Of a stretch of 64,000 bases of DNA, positions 1-11,416 are shown one piece after another. The notes below the pieces were generated by a model. The model ran no database searches and was not told the DNA's origin. It worked only from the letters and a program-made list of their open reading frames with translations. This stretch comes from Scleromitrula shiraiana. Taxonomy: Eukaryota; Ascomycota; Leotiomycetes; Helotiales; Sclerotiniaceae. Where the stretch lies: positions 2,034,501-2,098,500 of the forward strand of contig JABELC010000001.1 in the NCBI GenBank assembly GCA_028455995.1, written 5' to 3'. Position numbers and translations under genes: made by a program. Numbering within the stretch: the first letter of the stretch is position 1; each line of letters opens with the position of its first letter.

Positions 1-218
1 TTATTTAGAAGGAATCCCACTTTATAGATTAAAAGAATTTCTTTTCTTTTACAATTCAAGTATAAAAATCAAAGTAGGATCCTGTCTTTATTCCTTAACA
101 GCTTTGATTTTGATGTTTACTTTCCAATCTTGAAGCTTTTCACTCAACCTCTACACTCTATACTCCATACTCACTTTCAATCTTCACCGAGATATGATCT
201 CGTAAAGCTAATAACATA

Positions 219-2849
219 ATGACTTCATCCAGCGAACTTCCGTCATTAAATTTGACACAACAAGAAAACGATCCACCGTCCAATAGTTTTCTATTTCCTA
301 CACCGAGTGTCGATTCGAGAATAAGCAGTTGGGTTCAGAATCAATCGGCTGCAATTATGTCGACTCTCAGCGAAGCCCCATCTGACGAAAGTCATCTTTC
401 GGAATCTACATATGATTTTTTGGACACAGATGAAGAAAGCCACGATGAACATGCTACTAATTCAGTAGCTTCAATCGATTTTGGTCGTCCAGGAGATCTT
501 GCCAGCCTTGCCGATACTGAGAATATTTCCGATGAAAGTGGAGATGAGGATACTCATAACTCTTCAATCCCAAACTATGGTCTCGATGATTCTATTAATA
601 ATGCTTTCAATACATCAACAGTAGGCCGAAACTCTGCCGTCTTACTTGAGGATGTTGATAGATCACTTTCTCAATCTATCGAGTTTGAAGAGCCATATGG
701 TAGCCTTGGAGCTGAAAATGTATCAGTCAAGCACACAGTTGCCGATTTTAATGAAGAACAGACCGAGTTGGTAGCTCGAGATATTGCTATGCAAAATGCC
801 CCACAACGTCTTCTTCTCACTATTCGACAAACGATGACGAAACAAGGTCTATCGACAAAGGAGCCTCTTCGAATCTTATATGTAGGTAGCCATTCTGCCA
901 AACAAGACGTCATACACAAAATCGCCAGCTCTGTCACTGCTTCTATCGAAAATAAGTCACGATCAAAGCTTCGCAGCTCTTCCCAGCTCTATAATGTTGT
1001 GCCTGTTTCTGCGTTTGGTTCCGAAAAGACCCCTGAGATTGAACTCATGCACTCATCTGGATACCAAATCAAAGTTGATGATTGTATATCCGCCGAATGT
1101 CTCAAGTTCGAAGATTCTCCAGAGAAGCCGGATATCATCAAATTGACATTGGAGGATAATTACCACTATCACTCGGTTCCTGAAGGCGAGGGTTTTATTA
1201 TTGAACCAGAGTGGGAGCTACCACACGTAGCGGTATTCTTTTGTTCCGACAATGACGATACAAATGCACGCCGCACACGAACTTCTGCAAGAAAGTTTAT
1301 GAACCGCCATGCTATACCCTCGATCGTTATTTCGCACAGACAGATCTTGGATAGAAACCACTGCATGACGTTAGACCAACACTCTATTCATATGTGTCTA
1401 GAATCGCGAGATCCGAGTGGCAGAGGGAATGTCATTCATCAACGTTTGCCTATAGACCTAGCTTCTTTCTTGAATATCGATGCTCGACAAATGAACAGAA
1501 ATCTTGCTTACTTAACTAAACTTTACGAGCCCATATCTACTCCTCCGCTTGCCGTTAACAAAGTCGACAACTCTACGATTTTTTCTCGGAACTTAGAGAA
1601 GCCACCTTCAAGGATTGGCAGAATCCTCCCAAATCTATTTACCCAGGATTGGAGACCTCTAGCTCTATTTGGTTTAAACCTGTTTTATTTGCTTATCTTC
1701 ACTGTCATTCTTACTACCATTACTGGCAATTTTGGCTTCGGAGTGCCGTCATCTCCATCCATCTCTGTCAACAACAAGTCTATGCCAGCTATATCAATGA
1801 CTACACCATCTGCGAAAGCCTCTCTGCCAGCCGCAAGCATTACATCTTCCATCCCATCGATTGCAACAACCCCCGTACGAACAGTCACGGTCACAAAAGC
1901 TCATCCTTCGGGGCCTAACAGTCTCGCCGTAATACCCTCGATGGAACTCGGAAAGCCTGTTCAGAAAGTGATTAAGTCAGATAATAAATGTGGTGTCTGC
2001 TCCGCTGAGGTTCTGGGTGATCGGGAAATATTGATTCGCATTCCAACTCCGACAAAGCTTAGTTGGCTCATGAAAGAATCAATGTCGGTCAATATCACTA
2101 GAGGAAACATTACGGTCGATACTGAGCGTGCCTATAGCTCTGATGATGGGATTGTGTTATTACTCAATAAGAAGGAGGCTCATGGTGTTCTTAACGTCTC
2201 CGTTGTTACTACTAGAAGACCTAGGATAAACGAGACATTTCAAGTAGACTTTGGGACCAATACAATTCAGGCCATGCAAGATCTTTTGGAAAGATTCTAT
2301 ACATTCTTCAAGGAGGATACTGTGATAGTTGATGGTCAAACACTTGCAGAAGTTCGTGTTGCTGCCGAAAAGATCCTCAAGGATGCACGCGAAAGTTCTC
2401 AATCCACATTTGCTGGAATCGACGACGCAAAGAAAATGGCTCTTGAACGCGCAAGTGCCATCACAGCTCAACTCACCGAATCGGCAAGAACAATGTCTCT
2501 AGAAGCTGCCAAACGTAGCGCAATCCTTACCCATGAAGTTGGCACACATATTGCCGAAGCAGAAAAGATCGTCGCTAAACAACTACAGTCACTTCAGAAT
2601 ATCCGTGAACCTTTGGATGAGAATATTCTGAAAGCTCAAGTTCGTGCCAAGCTACTTTGGTTGCAGATGCAAGGAAAGACTGCAGAGTACGAAGAATATA
2701 AGCGTCGAGCTACCTTGGCGGCGCTTAAAAAGATTCAAAAAGCTGAGCAAAAGGCTGCAGAGCAGCCAAAGAAGACGCGTCGTTCTATTAAGAAGTCCGC
2801 AAAGAAAGAAGCTAGAGCTGCGAAGAAAGCAGGTCGTAAGACTAATTAA
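219..2849 (+). CDS. Unknown 876-residue single-pass membrane protein
   Basis: I do not recognise a named family. One uninterrupted ORF begins at an ATG preceded by AT-rich leader and ends in TAA. The first ~180 residues are Ser/Asp/Glu-rich and look disordered. Residues ~195-440 look folded, starting with an LYVGS-type strand-loop at ~223 that recalls a nucleotide-binding fold, although no P-loop is visible. A single hydrophobic span lies at ~482-504 (around LNLFYLLIFTVILTTITG). A Ser/Thr/Pro linker and a second domain (~580-690) follow. Residues ~700-830 are Ala/Glu/Lys-rich and probably coiled coil, and the last ~35 residues are strongly basic. No signal peptide is seen. The layout would fit an organelle or nuclear-envelope protein, but that is inference. 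Confidence 0.85.
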   Translation: MTSSSELPSLNLTQQENDPPSNSFLFPTPSVDSRISSWVQNQSAAIMSTLSEAPSDESHLSESTYDFLDTDEESHDEHATNSVASIDFGRPGDLASLADTENISDESGDEDTHNSSIPNYGLDDSINNAFNTSTVGRNSAVLLEDVDRSLSQSIEFEEPYGSLGAENVSVKHTVADFNEEQTELVARDIAMQNAPQRLLLTIRQTMTKQGLSTKEPLRILYVGSHSAKQDVIHKIASSVTASIENKSRSKLRSSSQLYNVVPVSAFGSEKTPEIELMHSSGYQIKVDDCISAECLKFEDSPEKPDIIKLTLEDNYHYHSVPEGEGFIIEPEWELPHVAVFFCSDNDDTNARRTRTSARKFMNRHAIPSIVISHRQILDRNHCMTLDQHSIHMCLESRDPSGRGNVIHQRLPIDLASFLNIDARQMNRNLAYLTKLYEPISTPPLAVNKVDNSTIFSRNLEKPPSRIGRILPNLFTQDWRPLALFGLNLFYLLIFTVILTTITGNFGFGVPSSPSISVNNKSMPAISMTTPSAKASLPAASITSSIPSIATTPVRTVTVTKAHPSGPNSLAVIPSMELGKPVQKVIKSDNKCGVCSAEVLGDREILIRIPTPTKLSWLMKESMSVNITRGNITVDTERAYSSDDGIVLLLNKKEAHGVLNVSVVTTRRPRINETFQVDFGTNTIQAMQDLLERFYTFFKEDTVIVDGQTLAEVRVAAEKILKDARESSQSTFAGIDDAKKMALERASAITAQLTESARTMSLEAAKRSAILTHEVGTHIAEAEKIVAKQLQSLQNIREPLDENILKAQVRAKLLWLQMQGKTAEYEEYKRRATLAALKKIQKAEQKAAEQPKKTRRSIKKSAKKEARAAKKAGRKTN

Positions 2850-3190
2850 GCATTTAATATACATTTGGGGAGTACAGGGGTATGGATTTTGTTTGCTGAT
2901 AAGGAAACATGGGACATGGCTATACTAGGAGGATTTCATAAGTGGACAGGAGTTTCTTTCATCTTTCTACGTTTTTTGTTTTTTCTTTTTTCTGGGGTTG
3001 TCGATCGAGTTACACCTTGGTGGTGTGGGATTTGATATACATTTGGCTGGCAAATACCTATGGTTACTTATTGGGTTGAGATGGCTGGGTGTTGTGCTTG
3101 TTTGTGCTTACTTTGGGATGGGAGGTTTTTGGTGGATGGATAGGGAGTATGCTTTGTTGCATCGTTGATTATGATTGGGTTGCTTTGGGA

Positions 3191-3289
3191 TTGGGATGGG
3201 ATGGGATGGGATGGGATATGGGTATGGATATGGATATGGACATGGATATAGATATGGATATGGATATGGATATGGATATGGATATGGGT
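3191..3289. repeat. (GGGAT)n followed by (ATGGAT)n
   Basis: A pentamer GGGAT run passes directly into about ten imperfect copies of the hexamer ATGGAT. Both strands give spurious Asp-Met or Ile-His ORFs. Confidence 0.9.
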
Positions 3290-3328
3290 GGACATGGTGC
3301 TGGGAATAACGATATGCAAATTAGGTAC

Positions 3329-3378
3329 GAATGAATGAATGAATGAACGGATGAATGGATGGATGGATGGATGGATGG
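3329..3378. repeat. (GAAT)n/(GGAT)n tetranucleotide repeat
   Basis: GAAT units mutate into a pure GGAT run. Confidence 0.9.
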
Positions 3379-3430
3379 GCGGTCGACTTTTAAGAAAATC
3401 ATAGTCAGAAAGTATTGCACATTTTCCTCT

Positions 3431-3459
3431 CCTATCTATCTATCTATCTATCTATCTAC
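3431..3459. repeat. (CTAT)n tetranucleotide repeat
   Basis: About seven CTAT units. Confidence 0.9.
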
Positions 3460-4009
3460 TATGTATTTCTTTTGCGTCTATTCTAACTGTATTATATGTG
3501 ATTTCGGTGTGATTTTTGATTTCCCAGGTTGTCCAGCATCTCAAGTGTTTACGCAGTGTGTATATTATCTATATATATATATATATATTTCTTCAAAAGA
3601 AATTACTCGATCATAATCTCTTCTTTCTTTTCATATATGAAAAGGGATGGATGGTATAGAAATATGCTATTCCATAAAATACATAGTTGAAGCTGCTTAT
3701 GCAGATACGTGACTATATAGTAATTATTATTATTGCCTATTATGTCAACGTAGGTGATTGACAAATGAATGCTCGAGTGCAGTAGGATCGGGTTTTAAAA
3801 CCGATTGAGGAAGTTGCGATAGATACTTCTATTCATCAATCTTCACAAGTTGCCATCAGTTTCTTGTGTCTTTCCAACCCATAGGGTATCAACGACGAGT
3901 AGGTGATTGTTCCTATTTCTTAGCACAATCTACGGCCCCCTTGACCTGATTTTTCTATTTCAATTTTCTCATCCTTTGAACAAGCGCCGCTGCACAACCA
4001 TATTGCAGG

Positions 4010-5531
4010 ATGAAGATGAATTCTGCAAAATCGACTTTTGAGCCGGCTTGGCCAGTATTTCCCCAGGTTCCAGGTGGGTGGGGCCTATTTGCCTCTAGAG
4101 AATGGCACACGATCCCACCTCGAAACTCCTCCACAATCGGTTCGTGATATTGCTGTGGCCACTTATGGTCAGACTGCCAAGATGTTTGATCTCAAGTCTT
4201 TGTTTGATGACGATCATGACCTTGAGCTCCATCGTTTTCAAATGCTTCCGACAGAAATACGAAGGAAAATAGTAAGTGCCTTTTTGTCAAGCAAATAAGC
4301 ATTTACTTGGATCGCATACAAAGCATAGGCTATTCTACTCTATACTAATTCTTTCTTCTCCGACATAACTAATCCAGGCATTTTAGTGGTGGCATTCTCT
4401 GCCTGGCTCGCGTATGGTCGAGATCTTTTACGATAAATCAACATTTCGGTCATCGTGTGAAGTGTGCACCTTCAGTCGCTCTTAGTGTGTGTATCGAGTC
4501 TAGAGATATAGCACTTAAGTACTACACTCTCGCGTTCAGAAAAACAAAGGATTCTACAGGCATATACTTTGAATTTAGTATCGACCAAGTATACGTTGAG
4601 AAAAGTGGCTGTTACGTCGACGACTGGACAGAAATATTGGAGGAAATTCCGCCTCCCGATTTAGCATTAATTCAGCCTATGGCTATAGATCAGATGGACC
4701 CAGCCGAAGAGGAGTGAGTACCTTTGGCACGAAGATGTAAATATGCCTCCTAATCTGCGGTCTTTTACCTTTGTGACTATACCAGAGTGCGGTACCGATC
4801 TTGATCCGCCCGATTTTTTGGATTACGCACTTGATATTGTGATAACTAAAGACAGTAAACAATATCATCCCTGGGAGATAAGTTCCACCGGAAGCATATC
4901 GCCTTGGAAGCTTCCTTTGAGCAAGGCATACCGTTTGGAACGTTCGATTACTCATTTGTGGATGAATCTCGAGAAAGGGGCTGCCGATGGGTATTATTGG
5001 GCATCATCTGAGATCAGTAACTTTCTACCACCAACACTGAGATGCATTTCGCACAAGAGACTTGGTCAAAAAGATGGATGGCGCAGACGATTCGATTTTT
5101 TAAAAGACAGAGTGTTCTTCAGTGGATGATGCGACTGTTTCTTTACATGCCGCCGAACCTTTCTCCAGACATTGATTGACTTGGAGAAATTTGACCACGA
5201 CATTTATCATAGACTTGGGAATGTTCTAGCTGAGTCGTATATCGATTTTTATTATGACGGTTATAGTGTCCCATTTAAGAGACGCCATAGAAATCGATTT
5301 GCCAAAAATCCATTTATTGATCCCTTGAAGGCCTATCGGCTTCAAAAAGGTTGCGACTATGGCTCTTCAATCAGCCATGCTCAGCAACCATTTATCTGGG
5401 ATGCTACTCAAATTTTCATGACGCCTCACGATGACCTGGATATAGAACTCGAATTGGAGGAAGTAATTCTTTCTATGCCAGTAGATTCATCTAATGACCC
5501 TCGGTCTTGCAAAGAATCATGCTATCGATAA
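4010..5531 (+). pseudogene. Decayed 2EXR-domain gene (F-box-like fungal family)
   Basis: The diagnostic 2EXR motifs appear in order but in different frames. LPTEIRRKI (ends 4271) joins over an intron (4272-4386) to WWHSLPGSRMVEIFYD. The conserved APSVALSVCIESRDIALKYY then lies one frame away (from 4460). The next block, WHEDVNMPPNLRSFTFV, is in a third frame from ~4720, and an in-frame TGA stands at 5127-5129 before a further open stretch to 5531. A plausible ATG at 4010 reads MKMNSAKSTF but terminates before the motif, so a frame change is also needed near the start. 2EXR proteins are a large fungal family of unknown function with an F-box-like start. At least three frame changes plus a stop argue for decay. 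Unusual splicing could rescue only some of them. Whether 5172-5531 belongs to the same gene is uncertain. Confidence 0.6.
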
Positions 5532-6664
5532 CTTCTTGTCTAGTGCAGGTGTTAATGATATTACTTCGGATGCCGCCACACTTTGGGGATTTATAAATAC
5601 TATTCTGAGAAACCTTAACAGCTTATAAAGATGTTAGCAGAGGAAAGAATTGGCAATATGACTTTGAGATGTTTATGTATATTAGCATCTCACATATCTA
5701 GAATGGAATCAAACAGAAGCATTCATGATCGATCTCCTGCAACATACCAGGGTGATCAATATTGTAACCTTGATATTCATCCTCAAATTCTTGATGATCA
5801 GATTGACGTCAAAGGAAGAACCGCGCTGTCCAGACCCATGGTATCATACGTATCTTTAAGAGAGAGAAAAGGAAGCGTTGATGATCTAATACACTTTATG
5901 CCAGACAACCCACTACAACACAACTCTTAATAGCTGATAATCCCACATGCCGTATACTAACTACTAGATCACCTACTACAATTTCCTATACCTGATGCTC
6001 CATCCAGCATACGCTTTCCGTGGAAAATCAGCTATTCTTCTAGACTATAAGCAGAATAGTTTATCCAGAGACGGCACCAGAAACTTAAGATTCAAAACTC
6101 TTAGATTTCTCAAATATCCACCGGGAAGAAAATTCCCGCTTGTTCAATGAGGAGATGGGAATTCGGGTTATTAATATTAATGTGCTGCATATGTCTATCT
6201 ATCTTAGATATCTCTATGTAATTGCTCGAGGGGTTTGTTTAGAAGGGGCTCGTTATCTCCACAATCTATTCCACGTATTAGGCTTGATTCTGCTGTTCTA
6301 GAGTGCATGTAAACCGAGCCGTATTGTATGTATATAGGCCAACCACGACACGAAACACACGATTAATTAAAGCAATTCTTGCGCGCAGATGGAATTTTAA
6401 TTTTGATTTTATTCAGTTACGAGCCTGCCTGACTAAATGACCTACCTACCCATACTCCATCACAAAACAACCGTAAACCTGTGGGGAATCTGGGTATAAG
6501 TATGAGCATGAGCATGAGCATGAGCGTGAGCATATCTAACTAAGCACAGCACACCCTGATCGATCCCGCCCTTAGACTCCGATTCGATTGAACTGCCAAG
6601 CCAAAACCAAAAACTATGCATGCATGAAAAAAATTCAAATACTAGTGGTATCTTGCGTGCTTGC
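5532..6664. other. Intergenic region, no gene seen
   Basis: About 1.1 kb between the broken 2EXR gene and the 3' end of DCP2. A 99-codon ORF at 5631-5930 has no recognisable motif and follows directly on decayed coding sequence, so it may be more of the same remnant. A GAGCAT-type short repeat lies at about 6502-6532, probably in the DCP2 3' UTR. Confidence 0.5.
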
Positions 6665-9381
6665 TTAATATCCCCTGCTAGCAACAGCGCCTAAATAGTT
6701 CAACAAAAAACCTTTATCGGCTGATGATATTGGTGCTTGGCTACCGCGACGTGAAGCATCATCGTTACCCGACGCCAAACTACCGACTCTAGACCTTGAG
6801 GTATCCATAAGAGGTTGGGAAGATGTTGTATTCTTTGATAACGTTCTGGACATGGCTTCAGGGGAGGTAGGTAGTTTACCGAATAATGATAGGAGAGCTT
6901 GCTTCTGATCAGAGGACGGAGCTGGCGAAGCCGAGGTAAAAGATAAGGGAGTTTTGGAGGGGCCAGCTGTAGTCGAACTATCCATCAATGGTACGTTCAT
7001 TTTGGGAGACTCTGGTGCTTTTGTATCGGCTGGCTGTGGTCTCTTCAAGATCTGTGGCTGGAAAGGTTTCTCGGCCGAAGGCTTGGGAGGAACTGGGTTG
7101 CCAGAGCGCATATCAGATCTAGGAATTGACTTCTTCGAGGCCAACCCAGGCAGAGGTCCAGTTTCTTTGTGTGAGTTTGCTGGACGAGAGAGGATTGACA
7201 TAGCTCGGAATGGGAGGTTGGATTCGGGATTAAGCTCTGGGATTGTGTGATTTAAATGTTCAGTCGGAACCCTACCACTGGCCGCTCCTGATCTTGAGAC
7301 AGGTGGGGTGACGACTTCTATTGCACACAACTCCACTGCAGAAGGAGATGACGAAGTTGGTAAAGTTGCGGCAGTTGCTGAGGTGGCTAAATTCGAGGTT
7401 TGAGTGGGAGGACTTTTGAAAATACCTAACAACATTGATCGCTGAGCATCGCTAATTGGTTTGGCTGGTTGCTTGTGATTGACCGTTCCAGCGTTGAGTT
7501 CTTGTACAGAGGTTTTCGATACAATTGTCTGAGTCACGGTTGCTCGAGATGAAGAAACATGTGAGGATTGCAGGCTTTCTCCAGGTAACTCTTGAGCTTC
7601 CGGTGATGAAGCATGATTTGTCTTAGCGCCTGCAGAGATATTTTGGGCAGAACTTCCAGCAAGTGCATCCCGGGTTTTGAAAGCATTGAGAAGAGCCATT
7701 GAATGATTAGTAAGAGTCGGAGGTGCTTGCTTTTGCGGAGGTGCAGCCATTGTAGCGTGCATGTTGGGAAATTGAACATTCTGCGCGGCGCCAGAAGCTG
7801 TAGAGTTATATTGCGGAATTGGTTGTTGAATAGGTTGTGCAGTGATGGGAGGATGCACAGGGCCTCCTGTGAACAGTGCTTTCTGTACGTTTGGAGGCAA
7901 GGGCTGAGGATGTCTAAGAGGAGGAGGATTTGGAAGAGGACGGTGTTGAGGCTGAGAAAATTGTTGCGGCATATGGTTGTGATATGGCAAATTGGCCGGA
8001 GGTCTTTGCTGATAGCGGACAAATTGCTCTGGCCTGTGGTATGGATAAGTCTCAACATGGTGATGCGGATGTTGCAATGGGAAATTGGGCTGCGGGAGAC
8101 TTGAAAAAGTTGGATGATGTGGCGCTTGATGTTGGGGAGTTTGAGGAAAAGAAGGTTGAGTTATCACGTGTTCCAGAGGAGTCTGGGGAGGCGGTTCTTT
8201 TGGAGGGGGTGCGCTATGTAGAAGTGCAAGCAATTGTTGTCCCGAGCTTTGGGCGGTCGCAGATGCACTTGACGCCTGTAATCCTGTATTTGATGGTTGG
8301 GATGATAGTATGCTAGTGAAAGCAGCCACAGCCTTCTCTTCACGTTCAGAACGTTCAATAGCGGGAGCAGTTGCTTCAAAGTTCACATCGGGCTCGACCA
8401 GTTGATCATCCTCAGTTAACCCCTCATCATGACTAATAACCCCTGAAGGTAAATACTGGTTGCCCGATACCCTCTGTAAATCTCTCCTCTTCTGATCGAC
8501 AATGAACTTTTTAATCGAAGGTAGGAATGGAGCCACAACAAAGAATTTGTTGGCATTAACTGCAGCTTCAGCTTGTCTTGGTTGCTGCCCTTTTTTTCTG
8601 AAAGCTGGAAGATCGGATAGACGCCACCATTGGATATTACTAATTTCTTTTCGAGTTTTTGGTTCGAAATGAGTGTCCATAGGAATATCTCGGAACACAA
8701 ATAATCGAAACTGGTTTCCGCCAATATTGAGATTGATAAATTTGACCTCATTTCGATCCTGAGGGATGCGGCCTGCTTCCTCAAGGTCGTAGCCTGTCTC
8801 CTCATAGACTTCCCGAATAGCACAATCTAGATCATCCTCATCTTTATTGATCTTTCCTCGTGGGAAACCCCAGCTTGCGCCCTTCTTCCAACCTTTCACC
8901 AAAATAACGGAATCCATCGCAGCATTCAATAAGATAGCACCCCTAACAGGAATTCTGGTCTTGTATTGTAAAAACTCCTCAAAAGCTCGCATATGATCGG
9001 TTTGAGAGAACGACGAAAGCAAAGGGCAATGCGCAAAAATGCGAAGGCAGAAGGTCCGAAGACTCATGGAGGGTAGGTTTGGATCGAGAGGTCGAATAAA
9101 ATCTTCATAGTACCATTGTGCTTCTTCGACTTGGAAACATATTCGCTCCACCGTTTGCAAATCACCCTGCGGAACATTTATTATGAATCGGACGCAAAGG
9201 TCGTCCAGCCCTACAATGTTGATATGTGGTTAGTTTAGGAGATTCTTAATGGATCGAGGTATCAGGATGTAAGAGGAATTTCAATATGAGATATCGTCGA
9301 GATAAGCAATATTCATTGAATAGCGCTAATTCTATTGACTTGGTACTTACAGTCGTCTAGCTGTAATTTTCTGTCGGTCAT
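6665..9381 (-). CDS. DCP2: mRNA-decapping enzyme subunit DCP2 (Nudix hydrolase)
   Basis: Two exons: 9381-9351 and 9210-6665, with a 140-bp intron. The short first exon supplies MTDRKLQLDDW and joins to LDDLCVRFIINVPQGDL, the conserved Dcp2 start. The protein has 858 residues. The N-terminal Dcp2 regulatory domain (box A, with EEAQWYYEDFIRP) covers ~1-115. The Nudix domain follows, with the motif GFPRGKI...CAIREVYEETGYDLEE (~125-150) carrying the metal-binding glutamates. The enzyme cleaves the m7GpppN cap in 5'-3' mRNA decay in the cytoplasm and P-bodies. The remaining ~580 residues are Pro/Gln/His/Ser-rich and probably disordered, with several short LLxxF-like helical motifs near the end, the kind that bind Edc3/Lsm proteins in yeasts. 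Identification is firm. Confidence 0.96.
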
Positions 9382-10135
9382 CTTGTCTTCGCGTTACCAG
9401 CATATCCACGACTCGAGCTTTGTCGGGTTGAGGGGACGCGAAGCAGTAGCGCTCGGGTCAAAGTTACTAAAACCAGATATTTGAATGAGGACTTATGGCA
9501 AAGTCAAAAGAGTGATAAGATGTGTTTTTTATTTGGAATGTTATTAAACAGCCAGAGCTAAATAGAATGTAAAATAGAACAACTTGTTTAATGTGTGTGA
9601 AGTTGTGGTTGGATGTAGATTAATGATTGTTGGAAGAAATGAGGCAAGTGTCAACTTCTTCTACTAGCTGGATGTAATAAAAGTTACCATGTATTAGGTA
9701 ATCGCTGAGTGTTACAGCTCCTCCTGGGCGGGAAGGGCAGCAAATACTGGTAGGTATGTCTGGTTAGGCATCTATCTACTAGTATTCCGTATCTATTCCG
9801 TATCTATCAAGTAAAATCAGTCAGGCTCAAAATGAAAAATCAAGATTGCTCGGCATAAAATAAAGCCGGCTCATTGTGGCTGAAGCTAGGTGGTGTGGCG
9901 AGTGTTGTTGCTATGTGGCTTGTACATTGAAAGTTTTAAGGTTTTTTCTTGGTTTCTTTGTCGCAAGAAATTTTTAGTGCAAGGGGATCTACAGTTTATC
10001 GGGGCAAGCCAACATGTTGGATGACGTTTGATAACAGAGGCTGAGTTATCAACCAGAATCAGACCTTTTTGTTATAACTGCACGATGATAAGTGGTAAGT
10101 GAATAAATAAAAGGTAAATATTGCTCATATTATTT

Positions 10136-10167
10136 TCTTTCTCTTTTCTTTTCTTTTCTTTTCTTTC
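10136..10167. repeat. (CTTTT)n pyrimidine tract
   Basis: CTTTT pentamers about 320 bp upstream of the DUF4112 start codon. CT-rich stretches are common in fungal core promoters. Confidence 0.8.
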
Positions 10168-10268
10168 AATTATTTGATATTTGTGAGTCGATTTAAAACA
10201 ATGAAAGCCTAAGAATAGATTTCAAGTCATTCAGATTTTGATGTCAAGCGCTTTCTGAAACAGTCTTC

Positions 10269-10317
10269 AGCAAACTACCAACAAACTACAAGCAAACTAC
10301 CAGCAAACTACCACCAA
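10269..10317. repeat. Four copies of an 11-12-mer (GCAAACTACCA)
   Basis: Imperfect tandem copies of AGCAAACTACCA/ACAAACTACA, about 175-220 bp upstream of the DUF4112 ATG and probably in its promoter or 5' UTR. Confidence 0.85.
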
Positions 10318-10489
10318 CCGAATTCAAGAACAATCGATCTTGTAGACCTAACCCTTATTATCAAATTCTTATCAAAGGTTCAAAGTTTGACAAGAGGTCA
10401 ACTCTTAAAGGGATTCTATTCCCCTTCACCTCTATCATATTTTCTGAACTTCTAACTCAAACCTATTTATACCAACAACACCAACAATC

Positions 10490-11416
10490 ATGGCTTCACT
10501 CGCCGCAAAAGTCATTAGCAAGAAGCTATTGGGAGAGTCTGCTGCAAATCATTTCGGAAAGGAGGTAAGACAATATCGGCTTCTTCAACGACGCACGAGG
10601 CACTTACTGACGATTGATCTTTAGGATTTATATTTTGAAACAGTCCCCGCTTCCCGTCTAGATGGTGTCCCTTCAAAGAAGAAGACAAGAAAGAGAAGAA
10701 AGGCCATACCTGCTGGCATATCAAAGAATGATGCGAAGATCCTCACAAAGGTTAAACGCAGAGCTTATAGACTCGATATGAGTCTATTTAATTGTTGCGG
10801 AATCAGGTTTGGTTGGAGTAGCGTTATCGGTCTCGTTCCAGCGTAAGTATTATTATCCACCTTATGTTTTATGTGTTGACTGACGTATGATAGTATCGGA
10901 GATTTTATCGATATGTTCATGGCTCTTATGGTTTTTCGCACATGCAACCAAGTCGACGGAGGCCTTCCAACTGCTGTCAAGTTCAAGATGATTTTCAACA
11001 TTGCTCTAGATTTCGCAGTCGGTCTTGTGCCATTCGTTGGAGATCTTGCAGATGCAGTTTTCCGCGCCAACACTAGGAACGCTCTCGAGCTTGAGAGACA
11101 TCTGCGAGACAAGGGTGCCAGAATTATAAAGGAACAAGGAAAGCCATTACCTGCAGTTGATCCTACAGACCCAGACGAATTCGATAAATTTGATCGTGAA
11201 CTTTCTGATGAGTCGCCATCTCCATATCCTGCAAGACCGGGCACACAACGCCAAGAGAGTGCTAGTCCTTACGAACCTGGTGGACGTCAACGAGGTAGTT
11301 GGTTTGGGTACGGTGGAAGCAAAGCCAAGCAATATGATCCTGAACGAGGTCGAACTAATGCGCCTAGACAGGATCCTCCTGCTCGTGGTAAGGTTCAGAA
11401 GGATGTTAGGCGTTGA
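10490..11416 (+). CDS. DUF4112-domain protein
   Basis: Three exons: 10490-10564, 10625-10842 and 10894-11416, giving 271 residues. Splicing joins HFGKE to DLYFET and then SVIGLVPA to IGDFIDMFMAL. The middle part (~95-175) is the DUF4112 domain: a glycine-containing IGLVPAIGDFID helix, a helix with ALMVFRTCNQV, then NIALDFAVGLVPFVGDLAD with two GLVP..GD repeats, suggesting a pair of membrane-associated or hairpin helices. The N-terminus is basic (KKKTRKRRK at ~43), and the last ~80 residues are charged and disordered. Family function is not established. Fungal annotations often call these PH-domain proteins, without support here. Confidence 0.88.

Larger units (their letters stand above)
2850..4009. 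other. Microsatellite-rich intergenic region
   Basis: About 1.15 kb between the unknown membrane protein gene and a decayed 2EXR gene. It holds several simple repeats (listed separately) and a short TA run near 3568-3588. ORFs here are artefacts of the repeats. No gene seen. Confidence 0.7.
9382..10489. other. Divergent intergenic region between DCP2 and a DUF4112 gene
   Basis: About 1.1 kb likely holding both promoters. It contains a pyrimidine tract and an 11-12-mer repeat near the DUF4112 start. No ORF of note. Confidence 0.6.

Noticed and set aside
3068..3420. Asp-Met and Ile-His repeat ORFs on both strands
   Set aside because: Direct products of microsatellites.
4272..4386. Unusual splicing as the full explanation of the 2EXR frame changes
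   Set aside because: One intron fits, but the later frame changes have no credible splice sites and a TGA remains.
5631..5930. 99-codon ORF downstream of the broken 2EXR gene
   Set aside because: No motif or family; may be a leftover of the same remnant.
7534..8316. ORFs up to 174 codons overlapping DCP2
   Set aside because: Other-frame shadows of the Pro/Gln-rich DCP2 tail.
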